Under the pieces are notes generated by a model. The model was not told the DNA's origin and did not search any database. It was given only the letters and a program-made list of their open reading frames with translations. The position numbers and the translations under genes are program-made. From Labyrinthula sp. Ha (taxonomy: Eukaryota > Sar > Bigyra > Labyrinthulida > Labyrinthulaceae): a stretch of DNA of 64,000 bases. This document shows, one piece after another, positions 13,401 through 24,537 of this stretch; within the stretch, counting starts at the first letter, position 1; each line of letters begins with the position of its first letter. The stretch covers positions 310,001 to 374,000 of the forward strand of contig JAALGZ010000023.1 of assembly GCA_015227615.1 (NCBI GenBank). Direction: 5' to 3'.

Positions 13401-14579
13401 ATAGGTTCTGTGAAGGTGACTTGGACATCCAAAAGATATTGCTTGAACAGAGAAGAAAGTATGTAGAAGCGGATGAGGCAACAGCTGACAAGGAAGTTCA
13501 TATTCTTCGAGAAGCTGGAATAAACAATCATCTGGAACCGAAGGACCCAAAGTATATATCTCCCACTGAAGCGTGTCGAAAACTTGGTCTAGAAGAAGAG
13601 GAAGATATTGATCCTGTGCCGCCCATCCAGGATCCACCAAGCCACGGACCACCCCAACTAATACGCCTAAGAAGAACCTACAACGTACCGGGCACAGGAT
13701 CAAGAACACCAAGCAGAGAAAACTATCTGGAACAAGCTGCAGGATATCGTGGCACTGCACCAGCTAGAATAAATCCCTTGACCTATGTGCGAGAACTTCT
13801 TGGACTAAACGATGCAACTTGAAACTGGATCTTGAACATCTGGAAAATGGACCTATGAAATATTAGCGCTTCAGCCCATAATGGAAACACAGCTCCCCTC
13901 TCCCCCAGAATACAACCTGAATGAACCTCCCAATCTCCCTAACTCCATGCCTGCCCAAGAACATCCCAATCAGCCAAAACACCTGGTATCCACATCCTGA
14001 CCCTGAAACCCGCTAGAACCTTGTTAATACACCTCCCCGATATCCCTAAAAGTCAAAAAATATGGAAAGCTACCCATTTAAGCCTTGGATCGACCCAGTG
14101 AAAACCCCCGATGCACCAGAAACCTCCAGAACCCTCCAGAACCCTCAGCTTTCCACATTCCAGTCAAAAAACAACTCAGCCGACGTCATATCCTGCTTGA
14201 ATGGTCTTCATACATGTCCTTGCAACCCTCAAAAGCATCAACAGCATTATCTGGTGCCCGCCTTGGCCTCCTTGGCTCGCTAGATAAAGATTTCAATCTT
14301 TTTTCAATTTCGTTTGATTTTGGATTGAGATTTTGGGAAATCAATATTTTGGGAAATCAAGTATGAATAATCTAGAGTAATGCAACCTTGAGCGAATGAA
14401 ATCAGGTATCCTGAGAAGCTGACCAATGAGAACCAGAGAAAAGGACAAGGTATTGATAGCAACAAGAAGCAAAATAAGTAGTATAATGAAATCTCGATAG
14501 GTTAAGTGCGTAGTAAGTACCAGGCTCGTAGAAGGTTAGGCCACTAGGCCCATTTAATCCTTAAATAACTAACTAACTA
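10468..14579 (+). mobile_element. RTE-like LINE retrotransposon, near full length, recently inactivated
   Basis: A 4.1-kb non-LTR element with an APE-type endonuclease followed by reverse transcriptase, no LTRs, and a 3' end made of short TAAC repeats, as RTE-clade LINEs often show. It is flanked by a 9-bp direct repeat, TTGACATTT, at 10459-10467 and 14580-14588, which I take as the target-site duplication. The 3' UTR (13823-14579) is unusually rich in C and in CCC runs. It sits inside the TIR element described above. The few interruptions point to a young insertion. Confidence 0.8.
10570..13822 (+). pseudogene. LINE endonuclease-reverse transcriptase ORF, interrupted
   Basis: Endonuclease: VLMLQELHVNG (catalytic Glu motif), MHCYAPHCR, LLLGEDFNAQV (GDFN-type motif) and a final FDHIAIMVEL (SDH-type motif). 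Reverse transcriptase: YQAGFRSGHSAINKI, FIDFQKAFDSVNHDF, RRGVPQGDSLYPAIF, and FADD in AFADDLVALCE, followed by the KYLGAVFN motif typical of RTE thumbs. The start is read near 10570 (SVNVGGLTT). Frame shifts lie near 10640 and near 11170-11190. From about 11200 to 13822 one frame is used throughout, broken by in-frame stops at 12161-12163, 12221-12223 and 12947-12949. The C-terminal 100 residues are proline- and charge-rich. Confidence 0.8.
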
Positions 14580-14645
14580 TTGACATTTGTGATTTCATGA
14601 TTTTGAATTTGGGCCATATAACCAAAAATCATACTTTACGAAATT

Positions 14646-15158
14646 TTGGAGGTAGCAGGGTTTAAAAATGGGCCATTTGACCCAAAATCAAAAAAAAAGA
14701 AAAAAATACAAAAAAGTGCTCTGACTTCGAAGGACGAGCCAACTTTGCAAGAAGACCTTAAACACCTGCAAACAATGACAGAAGTCAAACTATTGGATAA
14801 TTTCCAGTCTCCTAGTGAAGACGAGATGTTTTTGCAGCTTTCAACCGTTGTAAGTGGGTGCTTCAAGTGGAGGAGAAGCACATCTTCGTGCTTTTCAGCT
14901 GAGTTGAGAAAGGTAAAATTTGGAATTGATTCAAAAAAATTGAAACGCTGCGTTACAGAATGCAACTCTTTCAAAAACTACGAATTTCGAGTAAATATTA
15001 ACTTTGATTCTACCAAAATGCTCTATTTTTTTAACGTAATTCAACCAAATCACACAGATCATGAAGTTAAAGCGGTAGGAAATGTGAAAAAATATGTTCA
15101 ACAGTTAAGTGCAGAAGAATTAACATTTATTACAACATTAGGACTTCACCGCACTTAG
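14646..15158 (+). pseudogene. orphan open frame inside the TIR element
   Basis: An open frame of up to 170 codons; the first in-frame ATG is at about 14775 (MTEVKLLDNFQ). It has a lysine run, PKSKKKKKIQKS, near its beginning and no family motif I recognise. It lies directly after the LINE and inside the TIR pair, so it may be a leftover of the element's own protein. It could also be chance. Confidence 0.3.
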
Positions 15159-15299
15159 TCCTTAAGACAAGTTCATATATTTTGTTTTTTTTTTGAACTG
15201 CGTTCTGCGATCCCTGCGTTCTTCATAGATGTATATTTATTTATTTTTTTATAAATATTTTCTGATCCGGTTTTTGCTGAAATATAATTGGTGCTTATC

Positions 15300-15790
15300 T
15301 TTTTTTAAATCGTGATCCTGTCCATATTCTTATTAAACCCTTTCCTCTTCATATTTTTGTTTTAATTTGTTTAGTGTTCATATTTTTGTTAATCCTTTTC
15401 GCGATCTTTTCCTATTCATATTTTTGTTTTTAATTTGTTTCCTGTTAATATTTTTTTTTGAAAATCTTTTCGTGATCCTTTCATATTCATATTTTTGTTA
15501 ATCCTTTTCTAGATCCTTTCATATTCATATTTTTGTTAATGCTTTTCGTGATCCTTTCCTATTCATATTTTTGTTTTTAGTTTGTTTCCTGTTAATATTT
15601 TTTTTTTGAAAATCTTTTCGTGGTCCTTTCATATTCATATTTTTGTTAATCCTTTTCTTGATCCTTTCATATTCATATTCTTGTTTTTAAGTTCTTTCAT
15701 ATTCACATATTTTGTTTTTAAAATCTTTTCCTAATCCTTTCATATTCATACTTTTTGTTAATCCTTTTCCTCATTGTTTCCTAATAAATA
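15300..15790 (+). repeat. T-rich degenerate tandem repeat tract
   Basis: Variants of a phrase like CCTTTCATATTCATATTTTT followed by GTTAATCCTTTTC recur about eight to ten times at irregular spacing of roughly 35-60 bp. Copies differ by substitutions and small indels. There are no uniform spacers, so it is a simple minisatellite-like tract. Confidence 0.75.
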
Positions 15791-15819
15791 AAATAAATAA
15801 AAACACTTATTCCCAATGA

Positions 15820-15855
15820 GTGAGAGGCACTGCACTATAGGTGCATGCCTCTCAC
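15820..15855. repeat. strong hairpin near the right TIR
   Basis: GTGAGAGGC pairs with GCCTCTCAC, and inside that TGCAC pairs with GTGCA across a short loop, giving a nearly perfect 36-nt stem-loop. A second smaller hairpin, AACCTC-TCCTG-GAGGTT, follows at 15866-15882. Their position about 80 bp inside the right inverted repeat suggests subterminal structure of the element. Confidence 0.7.
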
Positions 15856-15934
15856 GGCCTTTATAAACCTCTCCTGGAGGTTGTCATGTTTTGATCGTGT
15901 TTTCATTTCGATTTTTGTATTGTTGGTTAATGGT

Positions 15935-16036
15935 TTATGAATAGAATGTAGCCCAAATGGCCATTGAAAAAATTGAGCCAATGGATTGCCGCGTGTAAAT
16001 TTACTAAGATGTAAAAAACCTTATCCTGTTTAACTG
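15935..16036 (-). repeat. right terminal inverted repeat of the 10.3-16.0 kb element
   Basis: Read on the minus strand it starts CAGTTAAACAGGATAAGG and includes TTTACACGCGGCAA, parallel to the left end. Differences are spread evenly, which suggests age. Confidence 0.5.
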
Positions 16037-16517
16037 CTTTCTTTTATCTAGTCATATTTTTGTTTCTTTTTTTTGTTGAAGAATTAAAGAATGGCTGGTA
16101 TTCAAAGGTAACTCTAAATACCAACGCTAACTACTAAAATAGAAACTAAAATAACAGCGAGAGCTACTTATAAAAACAACACATATCTTACAATAATTCT
16201 AAAAATAAATGATAGTGTATCACTTATGATGAATATTCTCTCTAATATTATATGAAATCTACTTTCGTGAATGCTCTTGATGTGATACATTGGAATTTAT
16301 ATATCAAATAATTAACACAACATATAAGCTTAACTCTTAGCTTTTACTTCAATAGTAGCAGTAAATAATAATATTATTATGGTATCTAATGAAGAAAATA
16401 TTAACACAAAACAAACACAGGAACCAATATAAATCGGTCATAGCACGAACTAGAAGTATTTAAATACAACACGTGGAAATTCTTGATACTAATACGTCTT
16501 TGCACTGCAATTACAGG

Positions 16518-17930
16518 TTAAACATCAAACTCAGTCTCTACCTCACCCTCTTCATTATAACCAATGTGTGTAGAAGCAATCTGTTGTCTAATGTGTTCCA
16601 TGTCAATTCCATTGACTTTCTGGACAGAAAATGCCTTATTGGTCAAACGCTCCCAACAACGTTTTACTCCCCAAGTGTCCTTGGCCTTACCACAAGCAAC
16701 TTTTATTGACCATCGATCTTCCTTTAAACAAACATAGTGCTTCAAATGATCAAGGAAGTTTATCAAGGGTTCTGATTGTCCAATAGTTCCAATCTTTTTA
16801 ACTATACTTGGTTTCACGTCCTCGTCCAAAAATTTACTAAAATCAGAATCTTCAATGCCATGTTCACCCGGGTGCAAAAAGTATTTGTAGAAATTGTATT
16901 CCGTGAGTTTTAAACGAGGAATATTAACTAACAGTAATTTAAGAGCCAACATACCTAAAGAGTATGTATCATATGTTGCCCTTAACGTTTTTCTTTCATC
17001 TTCTGGCATCCATATATCCTCAAAAGAAAAAGTGTTAGGGGAACTATGTTCAGGATTCTGTACATCTTTTTGAAAAAAAACTTCAGGAGCCATATACCTA
17101 GGTGTACCATAACCATCAGCCCGAGCATTGTTCTTCACAACTAGGTGAGTATTTCCAAAATCTGAGAGCTTTGGAATAGCGAAGCTGGAAACTATTATAT
17201 TTTGAGGTTTAATATCAAAATGATAATAACCTTTATAATAAAGAAAATTAAGTGCATAAAGAATTCCAGATACAAAATACATCACCACAATGGGATGCGT
17301 AAGAAGTGGTACCTTTTCGTCTTTTTTAATTTCATTCGAAAAGCCATTGTTTTCAATAGCACTCTCTAAATTTAAAACTTCAAAAGAATGTTTGTTCCTA
17401 TTAATAAATGAAGCGAGATCAAGATGCTCAGCCTTCAAAAGAAGTGCAACAGAATTTAAATCAAAATTTAAAAAACTTTCAATATAAGTTGGAAAGAAAG
17501 GGGAGCCACTAACACCTGCATTGTTATAAAATTCTATTTCTTTTTGAAGCATTTCACATTGACTTAATACTTCATGGGGCTTAGGTGCTTGTCTCTTTTT
17601 TGCAATGTAAGACCTCGTTTTTTTATCAATTTCTTCTTTATAATTAAATTTTGCTGGAAATCCCCAAGAAGAAAATATATGTTCCTCGTGTGATGATACT
17701 TTTAGCACAACAGGAGGTGAATCTTCTTCAACATTATTGTTAACATTTTTTTTAACGTAGAAAACGTTTGATAAACCTCCTCCAATATAAGTTCCACGAG
17801 TATAGTTTTTTTTTGATAGAAAAGTGTCCACAGTTTTAGATATGAAAAGTATTTTATCTGGTTTTTGTAGACATGGTGCTGCCTCAGTTGGCAAACTGAA
17901 CTTTTGAGCTGTAATATTAGCCTGACTCAT
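16518..17930 (-). CDS. protein kinase, family not assigned
   Basis: A single uninterrupted 470-residue frame with ATG at 17930 and a TAA stop. All kinase landmarks are present: glycine-rich loop GGGLSNVFYV (about 50-59), VAIK-type lysine in VVLK (K77), helix-C glutamate in KEIEFYNN (about 131-133), catalytic loop HFDIKPQN (237-244), DFG (257-259) and APE in GTPRYMAPEV (281-283). It should be an active Ser/Thr-type kinase. A charged insert of about 40 residues separates the N- and C-lobe motifs, and residues from about 385 on are outside the core with no recognised domain. There is no signal peptide or membrane segment. The 5' flank is cut by Copia element 1 about 140 bp before the start codon, so its promoter may be altered. 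Confidence 0.88.
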   Translation of the reverse strand: MSQANITAQKFSLPTEAAPCLQKPDKILFISKTVDTFLSKKNYTRGTYIGGGLSNVFYVKKNVNNNVEEDSPPVVLKVSSHEEHIFSSWGFPAKFNYKEEIDKKTRSYIAKKRQAPKPHEVLSQCEMLQKEIEFYNNAGVSGSPFFPTYIESFLNFDLNSVALLLKAEHLDLASFINRNKHSFEVLNLESAIENNGFSNEIKKDEKVPLLTHPIVVMYFVSGILYALNFLYYKGYYHFDIKPQNIIVSSFAIPKLSDFGNTHLVVKNNARADGYGTPRYMAPEVFFQKDVQNPEHSSPNTFSFEDIWMPEDERKTLRATYDTYSLGMLALKLLLVNIPRLKLTEYNFYKYFLHPGEHGIEDSDFSKFLDEDVKPSIVKKIGTIGQSEPLINFLDHLKHYVCLKEDRWSIKVACGKAKDTWGVKRCWERLTNKAFSVQKVNGIDMEHIRQQIASTHIGYNEEGEVETEFDV

Positions 17931-18070
17931 ATTTTTTATTATCTCTTGTTTTTATATTATTTGTTTTTATTGATTTGATTTTAAATAACCTCAATTTTTA
18001 CTTACACCATTGGTGTTGAATATCAATTCTCTTGTTAATTTTGATAAGATCATCTTTTTTCTTTTCACAC

Positions 18071-18370
18071 AGTCAGACACTAAGCAGTCGAGTGTACGAC
18101 TCTCTCCATACTGACTGTTTACACTTTACATAGTTATAATACAATATTACATTACTGCACAATTGGTGCAACTTCACATAATGCATTTTTACTAATACAT
18201 AAGCACCGGAAACAACAAATCGTAAAACCTTAATATCTCAACAACTACTGGGAGTTAGAAAACGTTACTTATATTATTTTAAAGCTCTGTTCAATTTCTT
18301 TCATATTATTTGTTCTAATATTCGTATCTTCGTACTCATATTGACAATGTGGACAATTACTTGTCCAACT
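18071..18370 (+). repeat. 5' LTR of Copia element 1
   Basis: It begins AGTCAGACACTAAG and ends TTGTCCAACT, so the ends are AGT...ACT instead of the usual TG...CA. The boundary is fixed by the CACAC duplication outside and the TGG of the primer site inside. Confidence 0.88.
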
Positions 18371-18382
18371 TGGTTGCGATGG
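18371..18382 (+). other. probable primer-binding site of Copia element 1
   Basis: TGGTTGCGATGG starts immediately after the LTR; TGG pairs with the CCA end of a tRNA. The remaining bases do not match the common initiator-Met site well, so the primer tRNA is unknown. Confidence 0.5.
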
Positions 18383-21300
18383 AAGTAAACGAAAATCAGA
18401 GTGATCCCGTGGAAGAACGAACAGCACGGAGTGAAAACCCCAACTTGACCCAAGGGGAAACTCATTTACAAAACTTTCCTGCTTCAACTACAACACTTAC
18501 GAAGCTAGAAATTACAAATGAAGCAATTAACGAAGAATTCTACAAAAAAGGACGAAAAAGATTGGAAAACCTTTTACGATCAAAAACTGATCAAAATCAA
18601 TTCGAACTTCTGAAACAAGGTGTTGAGATGTACCTGCTTGCCTTAAAATTACAAATTAATGGAACATCTCTACGAAAATTCTTTAAATCTCACGACCGCA
18701 GCATCATTGATGAGCTGTTAGAATCTTACAATCCGCTTACTCAAAAATCTAACTACATTCTAGAGGAAGAAATTGACGATGAACTTTCAGATGACATCAT
18801 TTCTCTTTGGAAAAAAGACATTGTTTTCTTACGAACAATCCGAACCCCACATCGTTTTTGCAAAATCCTGCGACGCATCGGGGCTGTTACATTCTTACCT
18901 ACACAAACCAGAAAAAGAATTAACTTTGGAAACTTGATTTACAGCTGTTGGGAGGAATCAGAACCCATTACAGATTTCGTTAAACGCTTTGATTCTTTGG
19001 TACAACAGGCTAATCAGATCAAGATGATGCAAAATGACTCTGATTTACTTACACTCTTTCAAACTAAGATTCTCTTCAGAAGAAACAACAATCAGAAAAT
19101 TTTTACAGTTGTCAACAATTTGGATTCAAAAGATCTACCATTAAAGGATTACATGAGTGAAGTGACACAAGCCGTACTTCAGCATGACAATTCAGGTTTG
19201 ATCCCTTTTGATGCTCCAAGTACCTCAGTTGTTGCATTTACAAAGAAAATTGTTTCTTCTAATTCAAAAGGTACATTGTGTTTCAATTGCGGTGAAGATT
19301 TTCCACACAAAGGCAAACAATGTGCTGCTAAAGGTGCTACCTGTTCTTACTGTGGCAAACCTAATCATTTTGCAAAGGTGTGTTCAACCAACCCAGAACG
19401 TACATTACAACTTCCCAAAATGAAGAAAAAGCCAACAAAGAAAACAGTAGCAGTAACATCTACAAAAGAAAATTTTAATCCTTTCAGTTTCGCTACTTCT
19501 CTTTGTACCACAGGTTCAAACTCTTTAGCTGGGCTAGATTCATGCAGCGATGTTTTCGTTTTCAGAAGCGCTGGTTTTTTTACACACATGGATCAGAAGC
19601 CTGGTAAACTTACACTTACAGAAAATTCTGGTAGCTACGAAAGCACTGGAACAGCCAGATTTGCATTCAAAGAATTTCCTTCTAAGTTTTTTACAGTACA
19701 GGCAATTTACATGCCAAGTGCAAATTTCAACATTTTGTGTACCTACGATCTAGAGCAACAGAATGTTAAAGTCAACCATCGCTCTAGAAATGTACAACTA
19801 GAAACAGGAAACAAATTAAAAATAATTTTACTTGGAAAGAAAAGCTTCATTGAAATCATTCCACTAGGGAAATCAGTTTTACAAACCTCTGATCCAAATC
19901 TAATGCATCGTAGATTGATGCACCTCTCAGAGGACAAACTTAAACATGCTGGTTTCATTAAGGGTTCTCAAAAACTGAACAGCTGCCAAGTCTGTCTTCA
20001 GACAAAAGCTAAACACAACCCAGTGAAGAATTTAATTCACAAGATGAAACTCTCTCCTGATTCCAGAGGTCAAGCTTTTTCAATGGACTTACTCATTCCG
20101 CCAAAACACTCGATGAAACCAGTCAATGGTGTTGTGGCTGCATTGATTCTAGTTGACCTGAAAACAAAATTAATTAGAGTTGCTCCTTTAAGATCTCTTC
20201 AATCAAAAGATTTACTTGCAGCTCTTTACTACCTTCTTTCTACACTCAAAACTTTGCCAAAAACGATTGTTACAGACCGCCAATCTGGTTTTACGGCAGA
20301 ACACTTTGTCAACTCAATTTCCGCAAAAGGCATTCATTTACGTTTTGTCCCTAGATATCGACATGACACTTTCAATGGAGTAGCTGAACGAACGATTGGC
20401 ATCTTAAAGGTCATGGCTTCAGCCGCTCTACTACAGTCTAAACTTGATGACTCCTTTTGGATCTACGCGGTCAAATTTGCAAGTTACATCAAGAACAGAG
20501 TGCATCACAAAACACTTCGTGAATCACCTTACAAACTAGAAACTGGGCAAGAACCAAACCTTTCATCACTTAGAACCTTTGGTTGCTGTTGTTTTACGTT
20601 AAAATCTTCTGGAACGAAGACAAACAAATTTCAAGAAAGAACAGACACTGGTCTCTTTCTTGGACTACAGGAACATTCAAGTTTCAACACAGCAATCATC
20701 TACAAACTTAGTACTGGAAAAATCATTTACCCTCAACTAACCGATGTTTGGTTCCAAGAATCAAGAACACATGATCAAATCGATCAAAATCCACCAACTT
20801 TCTCATTTGGTGACATCAAAATTGTTGACAAAACTGAAAATGACCCAATTTCTGAGTACGATTTTGAATCTGATGATGACGATGATTTCAGTCCAGATTT
20901 TGGTATACACTATGTACGTTATGGCCAGAAGGTAAATCAACAAGAAAATCATGATTTTGAGCATGATGATAATTTCGATGAAAATCCCCCTTCGGCAGAT
21001 GTTCAACTCGATCAGGATCAAGATGCACATGATCCAACCCCATCTGCCGAAGTAACAAACCCTGAAACACCTGAAACGAGCGAAAACTACAATGCTCGTC
21101 TACCAGTCACAACGCGATCTGGGAGAAATGCCACGAAATTCGACCTAAATCGGATGTCAGCTTTCACGTTGAACACAACTGAAGAAACAACACACATCAT
21201 CAAGCCTAAAACAAAAGGTCAGAAAGAAAAGCTACGGAAGAAGATCATTCAGTCTAGAATTGATCAGAAACCTTCCATTTACCGTGACACAAGAGGTCAC

Positions 21301-22834
21301 CCAGACGAAGCATCTTACAAGAAAGCGGTCGAAAAAGAACTCAAAGCTTTGGAAGAACGAAAGGTTCTCAAAGTGATTAATCGCTCTGAACTTCCTGAAA
21401 ATGCTTACGTTGGAAAATGCACGATGCTTGTGAAACAAAAAACGCAATGGGAGTTTCAAAGCAAGATGTGTTTACAATGGAAGATCTCAGAAATTCAAAA
21501 TTACACCTTACCGCAGTTCTCCTACCTTAGACTACAACAGTCTTGCAGTTGCACTAGCAGTTGCAGCTCGAAGACAGTTCCATTTTAATTCTTTAGATGT
21601 TAGTACCGCATTTTTGTACGCGGAACTACCTGCTGGCACTACACTCTACTGTGAAATCCCTGATGGACATGAACTGAAACATGACAAGACTAAAGTAATG
21701 AAGATTGAGAAAGCACTTTACGGTCTGAAGGAAAGTCCCAAGCTTTGGTTTGACAATGTTTCTGCTACAATTCAAAACTTGGACTCAAACAAGCGATCTT
21801 CGACGAGTGTGTCTTCTACAAGAAAGATTTAATTACTTTACTTTACGTTGATGATGTACTGATGCTCGGTACAAAACAAGAAATTACAAACTTCTCAAAA
21901 CAGTTTGGGAAAACTAACAAAATTACACTAGGAACACTAGATCAGAAAACAGACTTCTTAGGGGTTAACATTGAAAGAAAACCCAATGGAGACTACCAAA
22001 TTGACCAAACCAAACACATTGAGAAAATTTTAGAAAAATTCAAGGATTTCAAGACTAAAGACAAATTTACACCATTACCTTCTAATTTCGCTGAGGCTGT
22101 TAAGAACAACTCCAATGCTAAAAGCATTAAATTTCCGTACAGAGAATTGCTTGGATCTTTAATTTACTTACGACTTACAAGATTTGATTTACTCTACGCG
22201 TTACATGCGCTTAGTCAACTTTCTGAACACGTGACAAGTTTTGCAGTAAAATCAATTCTCAACACATTAGGCTACATTAGTAGAACGAAACATCAAAAAC
22301 GAATTTTTTTCTCAGATCAATCAAAAGGTGAAATTACACTTCTTGCCTTTTGTGACGCTAAATGGGCCTCTAACACACTTAACAGAAAAAGTGTTAGTGG
22401 CAACTTCATTTACTTAGGTCAATCGCTCATTACTGGCAGAAGTTCAAGACAAAGGACAGTTGCTACCTCTGCTGCCGGAGCTGAGCTGATTGAAATTTAC
22501 AAGACAGCAAAACATTTGCAAGGAATCTACGGATTGTGCATGGATTTAGATTGCAAAGTCAAGCTACCTTCAGTGATTTTTACAGATTCACTTAGTTCAA
22601 CTAAAACCTTAGAAAAGACAGTTTCTCCAGAGCAAAAACACATGAGTGTTGCAATTCATTTCTTAAAAGGACTCATTCGTTCAGGAAAACTAAAGGTGAT
22701 TTTCATCAAACGCAAATTCAACATTGCTGATCTTCAAACGAAACAGAATCCAAGAGCTGAGTTTGAAAACCTTTGGAACATGACTCATTCAAGGATGAAG
22801 TGGCAGCATTTGAAGATCTAAAAAGACCGCATGG

Positions 22835-23134
22835 AGTCAGACACTAAGCAGTCGAGTGTACGACTCTCTCCATACTGACTGTTTACACCTTACATAGGTG
22901 TAATACAATATTACATTACTGCACAATTGGTGCAACTTTACATAATACATTTTTACTAATACATAAGCACCGGAAACAACAGATCGTAAAACCTCGATAT
23001 CTTAACAAATACTGGGAGTTAGAAGACGTTACTTATATAATTTTAAAGCTCTGTTCAATTTCTTTCATATTATTTGTTCTAATATTCGTATCTTCGTACT
23101 CATATTGACAATGTGGACAATTACTTGTCCAACT
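22835..23134 (+). repeat. 3' LTR of Copia element 1
   Basis: Same length and ends as the 5' LTR with about 12 substitutions. It is preceded by a weak purine-rich stretch (AAAAAGACCGCATGG) and followed by CACAC. Confidence 0.88.
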
Positions 23135-23139
23135 CACAC

Positions 23140-24494
23140 CTTTAATCTTATTTGTATTATATTGGTGTTAATGACGTGGCAATACAATCTAAATTTTAAT
23201 CTATGTACCAATCAGACATAGTATATATCAAAAAGTACATTCTTTAAATAAAGGTAAGAATATAATATGTCCTCAATAATAAGTTACAATCAATTATTTG
23301 ATGTTAAATATATTAAAGATACGAATATTTATTGACCATATTGTTTTTTGTATACTAAATTTGTTTTGAGACAACACTGAATCTAAAAAGTACCTAAAAA
23401 AATGAAATAAATACGGAACTAGTCCTGAAAGGGCAAACTGCACAAAATCTAGATCAAAATAAAAACATCCATGAAAAAAAAACTTCTGTAAGGTTAGATA
23501 TTTTTTTTTCTCGCTTGGAAGTTACATCAGTAATGGAATCTTAAGACAATCTTAAGACATCGCTTGAAAGTGTCAATCTCTGTACAGTTTAGCTTCAAGA
23601 ACCTATCGCCGTAGTTAGTGCTTATTGGCTAGTTTACAATCAATAGCACTGGTTAATATATGAAAGAGTAACTTGAAATAACTAAACAGCCTAGTATTAC
23701 AATTTATCATCCAGGAATAAACTGGGCACGAGAACCTAGTCAGCATGAGACTGACAGGACTAACTTAAGAAATAAATACGTGTTTTGGAAAATGATATGA
23801 AGCTTACGCTTGAGCTATCAGCCTTCCAAGTTTTTCCTATACAAAATGAATTTTAAAACACTAAATAATTTTCGAGGGTTGCATTTTTTTTCGATGTGTT
23901 AAAAATAACCAAGTTCTCTGCTTGAAATTTCACAATATTATCATTAACATCAAAATGGAAAATAATTTGCGAATAAGTTTGGGAAGAATTGTATTTTCAT
24001 TGGAGTTGTAGTTTCTGTTGCAAAGGTTGGTGCATTTTAAATTTACTCAGCTGGGAATTATACAATAAAATAACAATTGAAAGCAAGGTTGATATAGTGT
24101 CTGCCCACTATGATACTAGAAACATAAACTATAAAAACTCTATTTCTTAAGCTAGACCTAGTATTTTGGCTAAGATTTTGAAAATTGAGTTAATAAATAT
24201 CACTATATATACATTTCTGGGACAATTATTTTTACATGCTTCATGAGAGGTCTTTTTTTTCAGTATAGCATAAGAATATCTATGTTCGTTTTTTGAAACT
24301 CAAAACTATTCTAAACTTCTTTTGAGCCGATAGTTTCTGATGTCGTAAACAAAAAGTATCTATCACAATAAATAATATTGTTTCTAAAGCTCATTAATTG
24401 CCCAAAAATTTACCTAGTTGAATCAACCAAGCCTCTGTGTGCTATATAATATTTCTGAATTATTTTTCAGATTAGTTTATTAATATTCCCATTT
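23140..24494. other. AT-rich spacer, no gene seen
   Basis: Between the Copia duplication and the start of the inverted-repeat arm I see no coding frame, RNA gene or repeat. Confidence 0.5.
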
Positions 24495-24537
24495 AAAATA
24501 TTTAAAATAAACCGTATTCTTGACATAATTCAGACAA

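Larger units (their letters stand above)
10343..16036. mobile_element. degenerate TIR element containing a nested LINE
   Basis: The left end (about 10343-10442) and the reverse complement of the right end (about 15935-16036) align over roughly 90 bp at about 70 percent identity. Shared features are a CAGT start, a T run followed by ACA, then TTTACAC-CGGCAA, ATTGG and AATTTTTT. This is the pattern of an old DNA transposon with long terminal inverted repeats. Without the LINE the element would be about 1.6 kb. The CAGTG end recalls hAT elements, but I find no matching 8-bp flanking duplication and no recognisable transposase, so the family is open. Confidence 0.5.
18071..23134 (+). mobile_element. 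Copia-type LTR retrotransposon 1 (fossil)
   Basis: Two 300-bp LTRs bound a 5.06-kb element flanked by a 5-bp CACAC duplication (18066-18070 and 23135-23139). Parts in order are gag with two zinc knuckles (about 19280-19390), a protease region (about 19530-19700), integrase (about 19890-20600), reverse transcriptase (about 21290-22100) and RNase H (about 22330-22790). Protease-integrase-RT order identifies Copia. A primer-binding-site-like TGGTTGCGATGG follows the 5' LTR directly. LTRs differ at roughly 12 positions (about 96 percent identity), so it is the older of the two Copia copies. It looks broken in one or two places. Confidence 0.93.

Noticed and set aside
13206-13760. long minus-strand frames opposite the LINE C-terminus (also 12919-13491)
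   Set aside because: Shadows of the LINE coding strand; they have no family motif.
15300-15790. regularly recurring phrase that might suggest a CRISPR-like array
   Set aside because: The host is eukaryotic, repeat copies vary in sequence and spacing, and the spacers are themselves similar T-rich sequence.
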